This document shows positions 14,895 through 24,688 of a stretch of DNA of 51,371 nucleotides, piece by piece; positions within the stretch are counted from its first letter, which is position 1, and each line of letters begins with the position of its first letter. Under the pieces are notes generated by a model. The model saw nothing but the letters and a program-made list of their open reading frames with translations, did no database searches and was not told the DNA's origin. Made by a program: the position numbers and the translations under genes. Source of the stretch: Candidatus Coprenecus avistercoris (GTDB taxonomy: Bacteria > Bacteroidota > Bacteroidia > Bacteroidales > UBA932); NCBI GenBank assembly GCA_018712275.1, contig DVHI01000061.1, positions 1 through 51,371 of the forward strand, given 5' to 3'.

Positions 14895-16511
14895 TTATTT
14901 TACAAAGCGCCATGTACCGGTCTTTTTCGCAGCCGCAATTTCCCTCGGGTTTATATCTCCCTGGTTCTCAATAAAATCGCGCAGCATCTCGCGTATCTCC
15001 GGATAGATTTCAACGATGCGGGAGTCCATCGTCTCACGGTCAAGGCCGGCCTCTGCCAGAAGGCCGCCCGCACCGCTGGCCCTGTAGGAGGTTATCGCCA
15101 CCCGGTAGGTACGGGACATGTCGAAGGGAGTGCCGTCCCACATCGAGATGATTCTCACCCGGCTGCCTTTCCCGGCAGAAGGAGAGACTGTATAAATCAG
15201 CCCGCCGGCAGTATCGTAATTATAGAGGAAATCCGAACCGGTTATGCGCTTGTCATAGGCTCCCTCCAGGTAATCCTTTATCTCCCTGCCGGTCATCTCC
15301 ACAACATACAGCAGGTTCTCGAAACGATAGAGGGTGAAAAGATCGTTGAACTTCAGTTCTCCGGCCGGCATCACGCCCTCGGATACCAGAGGAGCGGTGA
15401 AGGAGACCTCCACTCCGGGGCAGGAAAGCTGTACATAATGGATAAAAGCCAGGTAATCTGAGCGTCTATCCTGTCTATAGCTGAGGTCAAGAGGCGTGGT
15501 AAAACGGCCTATCGTCCTGTTGGAGAAATCGTAGACAGTCTGCCAGTCCTGCCCGAACTCCTCCATGTAGCGTCCGCAAGGGACCAGATGCGACACTTCC
15601 GCCACCGCAGGCTCCACGCTAAGGGACACCAGACGTTTTCCTTTCTTGACAGCGGAGATGCTTAGCCGTGACACGGCTTGAGCCTTGGAGCCGGATTCTA
15701 CGACGCAGACACTGTCTCCGTCCGCTCCCATAACCTTTGCCGCCAGACGCCTGTGGTCATGAGAGGCGATTACGGCATCGATACCCGGCACATGGGCGGC
15801 CAGATAAAGCGCATTGTTCTCTATACTGGGGACATCCTCCTTTCCCAGACCGCAGTGCACTGCCAGAATCACCACGTCCGGTCTCTCCCGGCGCCGTACC
15901 TCCGCTACCAGGGAAGCTGCGATGGAGTCCACTGGAACGAAATCCAGTCCCTCGTACTTATCTTTGGATATCCAAGACTTCACATTGGGATTGGTAAATC
16001 CTATGACAACAGTCCGAAGTCCGTCCCTGTCAATGACAGCATATCTGTCGAACCAGGCCTTCCCGTCTTCCACGGACACCGCGTTGGAGGCAAGGTAAGG
16101 ACAGTCCAGTTCCCGGGCCATGCGGTCGTAGACAGGATGACCCGCCTCCAGGTCATGATTGCCCACCACCACGGCATCGTACTTCATATAATTGAATATC
16201 CGGCTCAGAAGATGCTCTCCGTCTGCTGTATCCACATAATTGAAATAGTAAGTGGCGTTGTCACCCTGAAGATGATCCCCGCAGTCCAGCAGTATCACAT
16301 GGTCATCGCCGTCGGCGGACCTGAGGCTGTCCACATAGGCACACACCGAAGCCAATGAAGAATGTTCTTGAGCTTCAGGGGTGTATCCTTTGGGAAACAC
16401 TGCACCGTGCGTATCGTTCGTTGCGACCAGTTCCACCTTGACCGTCCTTTCAGCGCATGAGCAGCTCAGCAGGACGGAAAATACCGATAAAACAATAATT
16501 CTTATTTTCAT
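14895..16511 (-). CDS. bifunctional metallophosphatase/5'-nucleotidase lipoprotein (UshA-like)
   Basis: A 538-residue exported enzyme. The signal peptide ends in a lipobox near LSCSC, so the protein is likely lipid-anchored. The calcineurin-like phosphoesterase domain (about 25-290) shows the metal motifs ATNDTHG, LLDCGDHLQG, VVGNHDLEAGH, AVHCG and ASHDHRR. The C-terminal nucleotidase domain (about 330-510) contains LYRFENLLYVVEMTG and YDTAGGLIYTVSP. Family members strip phosphate from external nucleotides or nucleotide sugars. It is 12 bases downstream of an amidase gene on the same strand, but no functional link is evident. Confidence 0.92.
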   Translation of the reverse strand: MKIRIIVLSVFSVLLSCSCAERTVKVELVATNDTHGAVFPKGYTPEAQEHSSLASVCAYVDSLRSADGDDHVILLDCGDHLQGDNATYYFNYVDTADGEHLLSRIFNYMKYDAVVVGNHDLEAGHPVYDRMARELDCPYLASNAVSVEDGKAWFDRYAVIDRDGLRTVVIGFTNPNVKSWISKDKYEGLDFVPVDSIAASLVAEVRRRERPDVVILAVHCGLGKEDVPSIENNALYLAAHVPGIDAVIASHDHRRLAAKVMGADGDSVCVVESGSKAQAVSRLSISAVKKGKRLVSLSVEPAVAEVSHLVPCGRYMEEFGQDWQTVYDFSNRTIGRFTTPLDLSYRQDRRSDYLAFIHYVQLSCPGVEVSFTAPLVSEGVMPAGELKFNDLFTLYRFENLLYVVEMTGREIKDYLEGAYDKRITGSDFLYNYDTAGGLIYTVSPSAGKGSRVRIISMWDGTPFDMSRTYRVAITSYRASGAGGLLAEAGLDRETMDSRIVEIYPEIREMLRDFIENQGDINPREIAAAKKTGTWRFVK

Positions 16512-16523
16512 GTCTCTATCTAT

Positions 16524-17336
16524 TTATTTCAAATTAAATCCGTCAGCATCCATCCACGCCGGAAATTTCTCCCTGAAGCGCCTCAGTCCGCCCAAGTCCA
16601 GTGAAGCATGCAGAAAGCCTCCGTCCGGCCCGGTAGAATCGTCAAAGCTCAGTTCTCCTACCGCACGTCCTTTGTAGTCGACTATCAGCGAACCTCCGGA
16701 GTAGGTGTTCTCCGGACTGTCCCCCACCCTGTTGCAGAAAACGAACCAGCATTGATTCTCCACAGCCCTGGCATGTGCCAGAATTGATGCGGCAGCCATA
16801 CGGGAGGAGGGCCATGAAGCCACATTCAGCAGCAGGTCGTAGTCGTTCGAGGGGGTCCGGCGGCTCCATACCGGAAAGCGGAGGTCATAGCACACATTCA
16901 GGCCTATCCTCCAGCCCAGATACTCCACCGTCTTCCGGGTGCTCCCGGGGGCAAACACCTCATTTTCCCCGCTCATCCGGAAAAGATGCCGCTTGTCGTA
17001 ATGCTCCGCCTCGCCGGAAGGACGGACGAAATACATCCGGTTGACAACAGCTCCTCCAGCCGAAGTAGGAACAGAGCCTGTGACTGCTGCCCCGGAGGAT
17101 GCCGCCAGGGTCTGCATCCATCTGAGGGTAGGACCGTCCTCTGCCTCGGCGAGCAGCACATTGGAAGTGAAGCCGGTGGCAAAGAACTCCGGCAGGACGA
17201 TCAGGTCCGGGCGGTCATTGTCCCCGCATTGTTCCAGATAGCCTCCTATGAATGACTGCAGCCGGGGAAGATTCTCCTGAGGAGCCTCCCATACCACCCC
17301 GCACTGGCACACCGCTATATTGAGGACCTCCTTCAT
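16524..17336 (-). CDS. carbon-nitrogen hydrolase, omega-amidase type (YafV/NIT2-like)
   Basis: A 270-residue nitrilase-superfamily amidase. The catalytic triad is visible: Glu50 in VLPEFFATGF, Lys115 in HYDKRHLF and Cys149 in NVCYDLRFP. The segment RHLFRMSGENEVFAPG and the C-terminal Tyr-rich SGGSLIVDYKG match the omega-amidase branch (NIT2/YafV), which hydrolyses 2-oxoglutaramate or 2-oxosuccinamate, sometimes as repair of methionine-salvage transamination products. The start codon overlaps the end of the symporter gene by the 4-base ATGA junction, so the two are co-translated. Link to the methionine-salvage operon at 420-4277 is only suggestive. Confidence 0.88.
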   Translation of the reverse strand: MKEVLNIAVCQCGVVWEAPQENLPRLQSFIGGYLEQCGDNDRPDLIVLPEFFATGFTSNVLLAEAEDGPTLRWMQTLAASSGAAVTGSVPTSAGGAVVNRMYFVRPSGEAEHYDKRHLFRMSGENEVFAPGSTRKTVEYLGWRIGLNVCYDLRFPVWSRRTPSNDYDLLLNVASWPSSRMAAASILAHARAVENQCWFVFCNRVGDSPENTYSGGSLIVDYKGRAVGELSFDDSTGPDGGFLHASLDLGGLRRFREKFPAWMDADGFNLK

Positions 17337-18508
17337 CGGACTGCCTGCTTCTTGAAGATGCGGTCGACTATCAGGGCGATGGCGCCGTCACCTGTGACAT
17401 TGCAGGCCGTTCCGAAGCTGTCCATCGCGATATACAGGGCTATCATCAGTCCCTGCATGTCCTCGTCGAATCCCAGGATAGAGCCGATAATGCCGATCGA
17501 GGCCATGATGGCTCCGCCCGGCACTCCGGGTGCTGCGACCATGGCTATGCCCAGCATGAAGATGAACTCGGTATAGAGTCCCAGATCAGTAGGCATGCCG
17601 GTCATGAACGATATCGCGAAGGCGCAGGCCACTATCTTCAAAGTGCTGCCTGACAGATGAATCGTACCGCACAGGGGTATCACGAAATCCGCCACCTCAG
17701 CCCTCACACCGTTCTTCTTGGCCTGCGCCAGGGTAACCGGTATGGTGGCCGCCGAGGACTGGGTGCCCAGGGCCGTCATATAGGCCGGGAGCATGTTCTT
17801 CAGACATCTGAGCGGATTCTTGCCGGCCACGGCGCCCGCGATGCAGAACTGGATCAGCAGGAGCGCCACATGCAGTATGAAGATGACTATGATAACCTTG
17901 AGGAACAGCCCGATAATCATCATCACCGTACCCTCTACGCCCATCTTGAGGAAGATACCGAAGATGTACAGGGGCAGCAGCGGGATGATGACCTTCCGGA
18001 TAACGAGCATTATCACCTCCCGGAACTCATTGAGGACAGTACGGAAGGCATTGCCCTTGACCGAAGCCAGAGCGAGACCCAGTACGAAGGAGAGTATCAG
18101 GGCCGACATCACGCCGAAGAGAGGCGGCATGTCGATGACGAAATACGGTTCAAGCCCTTCGGCTGCCGCAAGCGCCTCGCTCGAGGAGAATGAGCCCTGC
18201 TCCAGGATATGCGGATAGGTCAGGCCGCAGACACCGTAGGAGAAATAGCCGGACAGTACCGTCGAGCCGTAAGCCAGAAGAGTGGTGACTCCCAGCATCT
18301 TCCCGGCTCCGCGTCCAAGTTCCGCTATACCGGGGGCCACGAGACCTAGAATCAGCAGAGGAATTATGAAATTCAGGAAATTACCGAAAAGTGAATTGAA
18401 TGTCACGAATATACGCGCCAGCGCCTCGGGGAAGAAATACGAACAGCCGATACCCAGAAGAATGGCTATCACAATCTTCAGCAGAAGCGACATCTTGATA
18501 CGTTTCAT
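17333..18508 (-). CDS. dicarboxylate/amino acid:cation symporter (DAACS family)
   Basis: A 391-residue inner-membrane transporter related to GltP/DctA/SstT. Several strongly hydrophobic helices run from residue 6 onward. The C-terminal substrate-binding region shows GTQSSAATIPVTLAQAK, a serine-rich hairpin, and NVTGDGAIALIVDRIF. It takes up acidic or small neutral amino acids or dicarboxylates with Na+ or H+. I start it at the ATG at 18506-18508 because the 38 extra residues of the longer frame are polar, unlike the family, and cross the divergent promoter of the mannosyltransferase gene. It is followed with a 4-base overlap by the amidase gene. Confidence 0.9.
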   Translation of the reverse strand: MKRIKMSLLLKIVIAILLGIGCSYFFPEALARIFVTFNSLFGNFLNFIIPLLILGLVAPGIAELGRGAGKMLGVTTLLAYGSTVLSGYFSYGVCGLTYPHILEQGSFSSSEALAAAEGLEPYFVIDMPPLFGVMSALILSFVLGLALASVKGNAFRTVLNEFREVIMLVIRKVIIPLLPLYIFGIFLKMGVEGTVMMIIGLFLKVIIVIFILHVALLLIQFCIAGAVAGKNPLRCLKNMLPAYMTALGTQSSAATIPVTLAQAKKNGVRAEVADFVIPLCGTIHLSGSTLKIVACAFAISFMTGMPTDLGLYTEFIFMLGIAMVAAPGVPGGAIMASIGIIGSILGFDEDMQGLMIALYIAMDSFGTACNVTGDGAIALIVDRIFKKQAVR

Positions 18509-18533
18509 ATAATCTTTAGGGTGTATTAGGAAT

Positions 18534-18567
18534 TTTGGCCGAAGATAGCAATATTTTTCTACCTTTG
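18534..18567 (+). promoter_or_regulatory. Bacteroidota promoter of the glycosyltransferase/pyrC operon
   Basis: A TTTG -33 element at 18534-18537 and TACCTTTG -7 box at 18560-18567 are separated by 22 bases, close to the usual Bacteroidota layout. The ATG at 18591 is 23 bases downstream of the box. Confidence 0.75.
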
Positions 18568-18590
18568 TATGAGTGTAATCAAATTGTCTC

Positions 18591-19328
18591 ATGGAACACC
18601 GAAAGATAGTAATCATACCCACTTACAACGAAAAAGAGAATATAGAGAAGATGATCCGGAAGGTCCGCTCCCTGGACGGGGATTTTCACATCCTGGTAGT
18701 CGACGACGGGTCCCCCGACGGTACGGGCGCCATAGTCAAGGGTCTGCAGACAGAGTTCCAGGAGTCGCTCTTCCTTCTGGAGCGCTCGGGCAAGCTGGGA
18801 CTGGGCACAGCCTACATCGCCGGCTTCAGATGGTGCCTGGAGCATGGCTACGACTACATCTTCGAGATGGACGCCGACTTCTCGCACAACCCGGACGACC
18901 TCATCCGCCTCTACCGGGCCTGCACCGAGGGCGGTGCCGACATGTCCATAGGCTCCCGCTACGTCAAGGGCATCGCAGTCCGGGACTGGCCGCTGAGCCG
19001 CATCCTGATATCATACGGGGCATCCTACTACGTCCGCACAGTCCTGGGCATGAAGATCTACGACTCCACCGCAGGCTTTGTCTGCTACAGCAGCAAGGTC
19101 CTCAGGACCATCGACCTGGACAAGGTGAGAATGAAGGGCTACGGCTTCCAGATAGAGATGAAGTACAATGCCTGGAAACTCGGATTCCAGATCATCGAGG
19201 TCCCCATCATCTTCACCGACCGCAAGGAGGGCAAGTCCAAGATGAGCAGTTCCATCTTCGGAGAGGCATTCCGCGGAGTCATCGCCCTCCGGTTCAGGAA
19301 GATTACCCCCAATCCCGAAACAAAATAA
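18591..19328 (+). CDS. polyprenol-phosphate mannosyltransferase-like GT2 (Dpm1 type)
   Basis: A 245-residue GT-A glycosyltransferase of family GT2. It shows the nucleotide-binding IIPTYNEKENI start, VVDDGSPDGTG, the metal-binding EMDADFSHNPDD, and GSRYVKGIAV. Enzymes of this layout transfer mannose or glucose from GDP- or UDP-sugar to a polyprenol phosphate on the cytoplasmic side of the inner membrane, for later use in surface glycan or protein glycosylation. No C-terminal membrane helices are seen, so it is the short Dpm1 form. pyrC starts 6 bases downstream. Confidence 0.9.
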   Translation: MEHRKIVIIPTYNEKENIEKMIRKVRSLDGDFHILVVDDGSPDGTGAIVKGLQTEFQESLFLLERSGKLGLGTAYIAGFRWCLEHGYDYIFEMDADFSHNPDDLIRLYRACTEGGADMSIGSRYVKGIAVRDWPLSRILISYGASYYVRTVLGMKIYDSTAGFVCYSSKVLRTIDLDKVRMKGYGFQIEMKYNAWKLGFQIIEVPIIFTDRKEGKSKMSSSIFGEAFRGVIALRFRKITPNPETK

Positions 19329-19334
19329 ACGGCA

Positions 19335-20711
19335 ATGGCAGGCAGCACTCTCATCCGGGACATCCGGATAGTCAACGAAGGCAGCATCCGCGAGGGCAGC
19401 GTCCTGATAAAGAACGGAATCATCTCCAAGGTGATGCTTCGGTCCGACCCGGGATATGAGGCGGCGGTACGGCAGGCCGGAACCTCCGCAGAGGAGATCC
19501 TGGGAAACAATGCCGATGCCCTCCTCCTCCCCGGCGTCATCGACGACCAGGTGCATTTCCGCGAGCCGGGAGCCACCGCCAAGGGCTGCATCGCCTCCGA
19601 AAGCGCCGCGGCCGTCCTCGGAGGCACCACCTCCTTCATGGACATGCCCAACAACAACCCTCCGGCCACCACCCTCTCCTCCCTAGAGGAGAAATACTCC
19701 ACCGCCGCCCGGGACTCTTACGCCAACTACTCCTTTTATATTGGAGCCACCAATGACAACATCGAGGAGCTGCGCAGCGCCGACCCCCACCGCATCTGCG
19801 GCATCAAGGTCTTCATGGGCTCCTCCACCGGCAACATGCTTGTGGACTCGCAGCAGGCCCTTGAGGCCATATTCTCCCTCCCCGGCCGGCTGATAGCCAC
19901 CCACTGCGAGGACGAGGCCACGATACGCCGCAACCTGGCCGCTGCCCGCACCCGCTACGGCGACGACTCCATTCCCTTCAGCGCCCATCCCCTGATCCGC
20001 AGCCGCGAGGCCTGCATCCTGTCCTCCTCCAAGGCAGTGGAAATGGCTAAGAAACACGGCACCCACCTGCACGTGCTCCACGTCAGCACCGCCGACGAGA
20101 TAGAAATGATTTCTGAGGCCAGGAAGAGCTGCCCCGGCATCAGCGCCGAAGTCTGCGTACACTATATGTGGTTCGACGACAGGGATTATGACAGATACGG
20201 ATCAATGATGAAGTGCAACCCGGCCGTCAAGACACCTGCCGACCGCGAGGCCATCACCGCCGCCGTCCGCGAGAGCCGTGTCCAGGCCGTGGCCACCGAC
20301 CATGCCCCCCACCTCTATGCCGAGAAGATGCAGGACTACCTGCACGCCCCCTCCGGCCTGCCCACAGTCCAGCATTCCCTCGTGATGATGCTCCAGCTCG
20401 CCGAACGCGGCTGTTTCCCCATAGAGCAGGTGGTCCGGATGATGTCCCACTCCCCCGCCGACCTCTTCCGCATCGACCGCCGCGGCTATATCCGCGAAGG
20501 CTGGTGGGCCGACCTGGTCATTGTCCGCCGCCGCCCCTGGACCGTCTCCAAGGCCAACATCGCCTACCGCTGCGGCTGGTCCCCCCTCGAAGGACAGACC
20601 TTCGACTGGGCCGTCACCGACACCTTCACCAGCGGCACTCCCGTCGTCCGCGACGGCCGCCTCACCGGGCTGCGCTCTCCCGCCCGGCTGGAATTCACGA
20701 CACACATCTAA
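19335..20711 (+). CDS. pyrC: dihydroorotase
   Basis: A 458-residue amidohydrolase, the class I type dihydroorotase of Bacteroidota. The metal motif DDQVHFREPG, the GGTTSFMDMPNNNPP segment, a Lys-containing ICGIKVFMGSSTGNM region, THCEDE, LHVLHVSTADE and VATDHAPH carry the expected ligands. It closes N-carbamoyl-aspartate to dihydroorotate, the third step of pyrimidine synthesis. Allantoinase or dihydropyrimidinase are related alternatives, but the HFREPG and MPNNNP signatures support dihydroorotase. It converges on tex with a gap of 6 bases, and no terminator is visible between them. Confidence 0.93.
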   Translation: MAGSTLIRDIRIVNEGSIREGSVLIKNGIISKVMLRSDPGYEAAVRQAGTSAEEILGNNADALLLPGVIDDQVHFREPGATAKGCIASESAAAVLGGTTSFMDMPNNNPPATTLSSLEEKYSTAARDSYANYSFYIGATNDNIEELRSADPHRICGIKVFMGSSTGNMLVDSQQALEAIFSLPGRLIATHCEDEATIRRNLAAARTRYGDDSIPFSAHPLIRSREACILSSSKAVEMAKKHGTHLHVLHVSTADEIEMISEARKSCPGISAEVCVHYMWFDDRDYDRYGSMMKCNPAVKTPADREAITAAVRESRVQAVATDHAPHLYAEKMQDYLHAPSGLPTVQHSLVMMLQLAERGCFPIEQVVRMMSHSPADLFRIDRRGYIREGWWADLVIVRRRPWTVSKANIAYRCGWSPLEGQTFDWAVTDTFTSGTPVVRDGRLTGLRSPARLEFTTHI

Positions 20712-20717
20712 GGCTGG

Positions 20718-22883
20718 TCAGCCGATGAGCTCGAGGGCGATGCGGCCGCGCTTGAGGTCGACTTCGATGACCCGGACGCGGACGTGCTGGTGGACCTTGA
20801 GGACATCGGAGGGACGGGCGACCCTGCGGCGGCGGCCGTCGGGGCCGGCGGCACCCATGCGGGAGACGTGGATCAGGCCATTCTGCTTGATACCGAAATC
20901 CACGAAGGCTCCGAAGTCGGTCACGTTGGTCACTATGCCGGGCAGTTCCATGCCGGCCTGCAGGTCCTCGATCGTGTGGATATCCTCCGCGAACTCCAGC
21001 ACCTTGTAGGAGGCACGCGGGTCGCGTCTGGGCTTGTCCAGTTCCTGCATGATGTCGGTCAGGGTAGGCATGCCCACCTCGTCGGACACGTATGCCTTGA
21101 GGTCTACGGAATCGCGCAGGTCCTTGCGGGCGATGAGTTCGGCCACACTTACTCCGGCATCGGCCGCCATCTTCTTGACCAGCGGATATCGCTCAGGGTG
21201 CACGGCGGTATTGTCCAGCGGATCGGCGGCACCTGGTATGCGCAGGAAGCCGGCGCACTGTTCGAAAGCCTTCTCTCCTAACCTCTTCACGTGAAGCAGG
21301 TCCCAGCGCGAGGCAAAGGCTCCGTGCTCGTCCCGGTACTCCACTATGTTGCGGGCCATGGCCGGGCCGACACCGGAGACGTATGAGAGAAGGTGCCGTG
21401 AAGCCGTATTGAGGTTGACTCCCACACTGTTCACGCAGTTCTCCACCACCTCGTCCAGACGCTCCTTCAGCAGCCCCTGGTCCACATCGTGCTGATACTG
21501 GCCCACACCTATCGACTTGGGGTCTATCTTCACCAGCTCGGCCAGCGGGTCCATGATGCGCCGCCCGATAGACACGGCTCCGCGCACAGTCACATCGTAC
21601 TCCGGGAACTCCTCCCGGCCGACCGGCGAAGCCGAATAGACCGATGCCCCGTCCTCGCTCACTGAGTAGACACGGACATCCTCGGGCAAGGCTATCTTCT
21701 TGATGAACGCCTCGGTCTCGCGGCCTGCCGTGCCGTTACCGATGGCTATCACCTCTATCCTGTAGGTCTCCACCATATTGGAGATCTTCTTCATCGCCAT
21801 GGTGCGCTCATTGCGCGGCGGATGAGGGAATATCGTATCGTTGTGCAGCAGGGCGCCCTGGGCATCCAGGCAGACCACCTTGCAGCCGGTGCGGAAACCG
21901 GGGTCGATGGCCAGCACCCGTTTCTGCCCGAGAGGCGGAGCCATCAGAAGCTGCCGCAGATTGTCTCCGAACACGCGGATGGACTCGATGTCGGCCCTCT
22001 CCTTGGCAGAGCGCAGCGTCTCGTTCTCTATCGACGGATGCAGCAGCCGCTTGAAGGAATCCTCCACGGCATAGTCTATCTCCAGCGCAGCCGCCTCCGA
22101 AGGCGAGGGCTTGCCGCGCAGCACCGACGAATATATCCGGTCTAAGGTCCGGTCCTTGTCCACGTCCACCTTGACGCTCAGCACCCCTTCCCGGGCCCCG
22201 CGCAGCACAGCCAGCACCCGGTGCGAGGGAGCCCGCGAGATGTCCTCCGAGAATTTGAAATAGTTCCGGTACTTCGATGCCTCCTCGCTCTCCTCGTCCA
22301 CTCCGGAAGCCACATGAGCCGTCAGCCGGCCGTACTTCGAGTACGAGCGCCGCATCATCTCTCTGACCGGCACCGACTCGGATATCCATTCGGCCATGAT
22401 GTCCCTGGCTCCGGACAGCGCAGCCTCCGCATCGGGAACCTGCTCCGAGACATACGAAACGGCTTCCTTCTCCGGATTCCTGGATTTGCAGGAAAATATC
22501 GCCTCTGCCAGAGGCTCCAGCCCCTTCTCCTTGGCCACCGACGCCCGCGTACGGCGCTTGGGACGGTAAGGCAGGTACAGGTCCTCCAGCACCACCGGGT
22601 CCAGGCACTCCCGGATCTGCTTCTCCAGTTCCGGAGTCAGCTTCTCCTGCGAGGCAATGCTTTCCAGCACCGACTCCTTGCGCTTGGCCAGTTCCTCGAA
22701 CTTCTCATTATAATGCTTGATCTCCGCCACCTGGGCCTCGTCCAGCCCTCCGGTGCGCTCCTTGCGGTAACGCGAGATGAAGGGCACGGTCGCCCCCTCC
22801 GCTATCAGTTCGATACAGTGCTCCACCCTCCAGGGCGCCACGGACATAAGTTCCGCAATATGATTCACATACAAACTTTCCAT
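20718..22883 (-). CDS. tex: Tex family RNA-binding transcription accessory protein
   Basis: A 721-residue Tex/Spt6-like protein. It has the N-terminal helical domain (with PFISRYRKERTGGLDEAQV), a YqgF/RNase H-like domain (about 320-440, with VLAIDPGFRTGCKV), helix-hairpin-helix motifs (about 490-560, NTASRHLLSYVSGVGPAMA) and a C-terminal S1 RNA-binding domain (about 643-715, GIVTNVTDFGAFVDFGIKQNG). Tex binds nucleic acids and affects transcription and RNA turnover. Length is typical. It follows the ClC channel gene by 11 bases on the same strand. Confidence 0.96.
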   Translation of the reverse strand: MESLYVNHIAELMSVAPWRVEHCIELIAEGATVPFISRYRKERTGGLDEAQVAEIKHYNEKFEELAKRKESVLESIASQEKLTPELEKQIRECLDPVVLEDLYLPYRPKRRTRASVAKEKGLEPLAEAIFSCKSRNPEKEAVSYVSEQVPDAEAALSGARDIMAEWISESVPVREMMRRSYSKYGRLTAHVASGVDEESEEASKYRNYFKFSEDISRAPSHRVLAVLRGAREGVLSVKVDVDKDRTLDRIYSSVLRGKPSPSEAAALEIDYAVEDSFKRLLHPSIENETLRSAKERADIESIRVFGDNLRQLLMAPPLGQKRVLAIDPGFRTGCKVVCLDAQGALLHNDTIFPHPPRNERTMAMKKISNMVETYRIEVIAIGNGTAGRETEAFIKKIALPEDVRVYSVSEDGASVYSASPVGREEFPEYDVTVRGAVSIGRRIMDPLAELVKIDPKSIGVGQYQHDVDQGLLKERLDEVVENCVNSVGVNLNTASRHLLSYVSGVGPAMARNIVEYRDEHGAFASRWDLLHVKRLGEKAFEQCAGFLRIPGAADPLDNTAVHPERYPLVKKMAADAGVSVAELIARKDLRDSVDLKAYVSDEVGMPTLTDIMQELDKPRRDPRASYKVLEFAEDIHTIEDLQAGMELPGIVTNVTDFGAFVDFGIKQNGLIHVSRMGAAGPDGRRRRVARPSDVLKVHQHVRVRVIEVDLKRGRIALELIG

Positions 22884-22894
22884 ACAGTTGAATT

Positions 22895-24688
22895 TTAATC
22901 GCAGGAGACGTCCTGCAGACGCTTACGATAGGACGAGAAAATCTTGGACTTGGAGACATACCCGACATACCGCCCGTCCTCATCCACCACCGGCAGATTC
23001 CAGGCCCCTGTCTTGTCGAACTTGTCCATCACACTGTCCATCCTGTCGGTGGAGAGAACTGTAGCGGGAGCATTCTTCATCAGGGTGTATAGCTTGGTCG
23101 TCTCGTATTTGTCCTTATCAAACATAATCTTGCGGATATCGTCCAGACCGATGTATCCGCGGTATATCCCCTCGTCATCCAGTACCGGATAGAGGTTGCG
23201 GGTCGAGCGGGCCACCGCCTTGACCAGGTCCCCTAGCGTGTCATCCAGCCTGACCGAGGTAAAATCGGTCTCCACGAGATCGGAGGTCTGCAGGAGGGTC
23301 AGCACGGCCCGGTCGCTGTTATGGGTAATCAGGTCTCCGCTCTTGGCCAGTCGCTTGGAATATATCGAGAACGGCTCGAAAGCCCTCATGGTGGCAAAGG
23401 AAATGGTCGAGACCACGATGAGCGGCAGCAGCAGTGCATAGCCCCCGGTAATCTCAGCTATGAGGAAGATGGCCGTCATCGGAGCCTGCATCACTCCGGC
23501 CATGAGTCCGGCCATGCCGACAAGGGCGAAATTGGCTTCGGGCACGGCGTGGAAGCCCATGAGGTTGATGGTCCGCGCCAGTATGAATCCGGCGATACCG
23601 CCCACGATAAGGGTCGGTCCGAAGGTTCCTCCGACACCTCCGCCGGCATTGGTGAAGGACATGGCGAAGACCTTGAAGACCAGTACCAGCGCGAAATACA
23701 CCGGTATCACCCACTTGTGCTCGAATATCCCGGAGAACAGGGAGTTCTCGAGAATCGTATCAGGATTGCCCTGCAGCATGTGTCCCAGGGACGAGTAGCC
23801 CTCCCCGAACAGAGGCGGGAAGATGAATATCAGCAGACCCAGCATCCCGGCGCAGAAAGCCCAGCGCTTGAAGGGATTGGAAATCTTCTTGATGCGGTCC
23901 TCCAGTGACAGGGTCGTCCTCAGAAAATACAGGGAGACCAGACCGCAGAACACTCCGAGCAGGAGATAATAAGGCAGATTGCCCATTGCGAAGGGGTCCA
24001 CCGTACTGGTGAACGGCACCTCGCGGCCCAGGAACAGATACGAGACCGTAGTAGCCGTCACCGAGGAGAGCAGCAGCGGCAGGATGGAGGACATGGAGAT
24101 GTTGAACAGCAGTATCTCCAGGCAGAACAGGATACCGGCCATCGGAGCCTTGAAGATACCGGCCACGGCCCCGGCAGCACCGCAGCACAGGAGGATGGTC
24201 ATGTTCCTGTAAGACAGCCCCAGGGAACGGGCCACATTGGAGCCTATCGCCGCGCCGGTGTACACGATGGGCGCCTCCGCTCCGACCGAGCCTCCGAAAC
24301 CGATGGTCACGGAACTCGAGAGCATGGAAGTCCACATGTTGTGGCGCTTTATTCGGGAATTGTTGCGTGAGATGGCGAACAGAACCTTCGTCACCCCGTG
24401 TCCGATATCGTCCCGGACCACATAACGCACGAAAAGCAGGGAAAGAAGCATACCCACGCCGGGGTACAGAAGCAGGAGGAAGTTGTTCCAGGAGACATCG
24501 AACCATCCCGTAAGCAACTTCCCTATAAGTTCGATAAGCGTCTTAAGCACTACGGCGGCCGCCCCGCTGCCCAGTCCCACCACCACCGCGAGGATCATCA
24601 TGACCCTCTGCTCCGGCTGGTGCTTAAGCCATATCAGCGGCCTAATCTTCCATCTGGTCATCCTCGCCCCCCTGAATCTCATCTCCAT
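22895..24688 (-). CDS. ClC-type chloride channel/transporter with CBS domains
   Basis: A 597-residue membrane protein of the ClC family, with a helical transport core (about 25-440) and two C-terminal CBS domains (about 465-590). Ion-pathway motifs are GFGGSVGAEAPIVYTG, with the gating-type Glu in GAEAP, GGGVGGTFGPTLIVG and the APMAGILF helix. A GAEAP in place of GREGP is common in this branch. The gating Glu suggests either a Cl-/H+ antiporter or gated channel; selectivity cannot be assigned. The ATG at 24661 (MTRWKIRPLIWL) is an alternative start and reduces the overlap with the upstream gene from 47 to 20 bases. Confidence 0.93.
   Translation of the reverse strand: MEMRFRGARMTRWKIRPLIWLKHQPEQRVMMILAVVVGLGSGAAAVVLKTLIELIGKLLTGWFDVSWNNFLLLLYPGVGMLLSLLFVRYVVRDDIGHGVTKVLFAISRNNSRIKRHNMWTSMLSSSVTIGFGGSVGAEAPIVYTGAAIGSNVARSLGLSYRNMTILLCCGAAGAVAGIFKAPMAGILFCLEILLFNISMSSILPLLLSSVTATTVSYLFLGREVPFTSTVDPFAMGNLPYYLLLGVFCGLVSLYFLRTTLSLEDRIKKISNPFKRWAFCAGMLGLLIFIFPPLFGEGYSSLGHMLQGNPDTILENSLFSGIFEHKWVIPVYFALVLVFKVFAMSFTNAGGGVGGTFGPTLIVGGIAGFILARTINLMGFHAVPEANFALVGMAGLMAGVMQAPMTAIFLIAEITGGYALLLPLIVVSTISFATMRAFEPFSIYSKRLAKSGDLITHNSDRAVLTLLQTSDLVETDFTSVRLDDTLGDLVKAVARSTRNLYPVLDDEGIYRGYIGLDDIRKIMFDKDKYETTKLYTLMKNAPATVLSTDRMDSVMDKFDKTGAWNLPVVDEDGRYVGYVSKSKIFSSYRKRLQDVSCD

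Noticed and set aside
18509..18622. 38-residue extension of the symporter
   Set aside because: Polar and non-family-like, and would cover the divergent -33/-7 promoter of the mannosyltransferase.
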